From an uncultured Clostridia bacterium (lineage in GTDB: Bacteria > Bacillota > Clostridia > Christensenellales > UBA1242): 64,000 nucleotides of DNA. The stretch lies in contig CALWEA010000005.1 of the NCBI GenBank assembly GCA_944376905.1, forward strand, positions 25,943-89,942. The letters are read 5' to 3'. The notes under the pieces were generated by a model. It saw only the letters and a list, made by a program, of their open reading frames with translations, did not search any database and was not told the DNA's origin. The position numbers and the translations under genes are program-made. Below are positions 63,255 through 64,000 of the stretch, piece by piece. Within the stretch, counting starts at the first letter, position 1; every line of letters begins with the position of its first letter.

Positions 63255-63584
63255 ATGCATGTTAAAAATGAAGCACTAAAAAGACTTGCTATGCAAGCAA
63301 AAAGAAGATTAAAGGGTGAAAAAGTAGAAATTTATGAAAACAATAAAGACAATAAGATAAAAATAATTTCGAATGAAGAAGATGAAATTTTATATCAAAA
63401 GGTGTGTGCGTTATTAACGGAAAATAGAGACATGATTAATCCTATTGGAAGATTAATAGAAACATACCAAGATTTTTATAATTCTTTACAAGCAAGTACT
63501 CGTGAAAAATATTTTTTTAATCTTGTAGATAAATATGGGGAATGTAAGGCACGCTTTGATAGAGAGCATAATTATACAGCATAA
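63255..63584 (+). CDS. Small conserved-looking protein of unknown function
   Basis: 109 residues with a strong ribosome site AAGGAGGA 7 nt before the ATG. It is hydrophilic and mostly helical: a basic N-terminus (ALKRLAMQAKRRLKGEK), a middle with EDEILYQKVCALLTENRDMINPIGRLIE, and a C-terminus YFFNLVDKYGECKARFDREH. It has no signal, membrane segment or enzyme motif. The composition suits a small regulatory or adaptor protein. It is divergent from tmk and followed by a strong terminator. I do not recognise a family. Confidence 0.75.
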   Translation: MHVKNEALKRLAMQAKRRLKGEKVEIYENNKDNKIKIISNEEDEILYQKVCALLTENRDMINPIGRLIETYQDFYNSLQASTREKYFFNLVDKYGECKARFDREHNYTA

Positions 63585-63662
63585 GTAAAATAAAAAAACT
63601 TTTATAAGTAAAATAAAAAAAACTTTTAATAGAAGATTTTTTATTATATTAAAGTAAAAATA

Positions 63663-63700
63663 ACTGCGTATATAATGTATATATACGCAGTATTTTTTTA
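63663..63700 (+). terminator. Strong terminator after the small gene (palindrome copy 1)
   Basis: ACTGCGTATATA (63663-63674) pairs perfectly with TATATACGCAGT (63680-63691), followed by ATTTTTTTATTTT. It shares its arm AACTGCGTAT with a second palindrome at 63831. Confidence 0.85.
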
Positions 63701-64000
63701 TTTTATCAAAGATATTTTAGCATAATAAAACATAAATATCAAATATTTTTTAAAATTATTTTATATTTTTTATTATTTATTATGCTTTTTATGTTTTTAT
63801 TTACTAAAATTTTTTACTCATATTGAAAATAACTGCGTATTTATACATTAAATACGCAGTTGAAAGGGGGATTAAAATTTAAAAAAAGTCTTATAAATAA
63901 AGGAGTTTTTGAATATGTTTTTTAATTTTTAAAAAATACAAATTAGAAATTTTAAAGGTTTGAGAAATTGTAAATTTGAAATTTTAAAAGTTATGAAAAA
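63701..64000. other. AT-rich right edge, no gene seen
   Basis: No useful reading frame. It holds the second palindrome (63831-63861), a G5 run, and AAGGAG followed by a five-codon frame (63915-63932) that I do not count as a gene. It may be the upstream region of a gene beyond the window. Confidence 0.5.
63831..63861. repeat. Palindrome copy 2, related to the terminator at 63663
   Basis: AACTGCGTATTTA (63831-63843) pairs over 13 bp with TAAATACGCAGTT (63849-63861). It is followed by GAAAGGGGG rather than T's, so it is not a terminator. The arm begins with the same 10 bases as copy 1. Confidence 0.75.

Noticed and set aside
63915..63932. Five-codon frame with a good ribosome site at the right edge
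   Set aside because: Too short to call. It could be a leader peptide for a gene outside the window.

Overview
The window is very AT-rich DNA (intergenic stretches are almost pure A/T) with Gram-positive features: strong AGGAGG-type ribosome sites, TTGNNN-17-TATAAT promoters, many U-tailed hairpin terminators, a lipobox protein, and the Bacillota-type gene order ffh-rpsP-khpA-rimM-trmD-rbgA. TGA is read as stop, so this is not a code-4 mollicute. I read it as an uncultured low-GC Bacillota (Clostridia or Bacilli-like host-associated lineage). A genus cannot be given from the window.

Layout. 1-3990: translation and ribosome-assembly operon (ffh end, rpsP, khpA, rimM, trmD, rbgA, yraN) ending in a terminator. 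3998-9400: a 5.4 kb mobile element with higher GC, lying between that operon and tRNA-Glu. It holds a large serine recombinase with its XRE repressor, two tiny ORFs, a structured RNA-like block of about 400 nt, a lipoprotein, a membrane-anchored Mrr-type nuclease, and an XRE/zincin pair. A 10-nt copy of the tRNA 3' end lies at the far end. 9477-39540: two huge convergent surface-protein genes, 7,242 and 2,618 codons, sharing a bidirectional terminator. 40336-43366: a VirD4/TraG-type coupling ATPase facing away from a small VirB2-like membrane protein, with no other conjugation gene. 43751-47040: nth, obgE and a degV-family gene. 47347-48077: an AlkD-like gene split in two frames. 48162-52372: a three-gene operon. 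Its first product joins a DUF6273/C-type-lectin-like domain, in permuted order and with the look of a diversity-generating-retroelement target, to a MoxR-type AAA+ ATPase. The others are a half AAA+ protein and a zincin/VWA protein. 52490-53073: tyrosine-integrase remnant beside tRNA-Lys. 53231-64000: phosphoketolase, a GLUG-type surface protein, a ferritin-like protein, alr, rsmD, tmk and a small unknown gene.

How it fits together. Housekeeping genes (translation, cell wall, nucleotides, sugar fermentation through phosphoketolase) alternate with two accessory blocks, each beside a tRNA gene, and with cell-surface genes. The surface proteins have an N-terminal signal or anchor segment. The two largest also end in a C-terminal membrane helix with a basic tail in place of an LPXTG signal.

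The most novel-looking locus is 48162-52372. A putatively hypervariable lectin-like domain sits on a MoxR ATPase paired with a metallopeptidase-VWA effector, which suggests a recognition-plus-effector (conflict or quality-control) system. No reverse transcriptase or template repeat is in the window, so the retroelement link is an inference.
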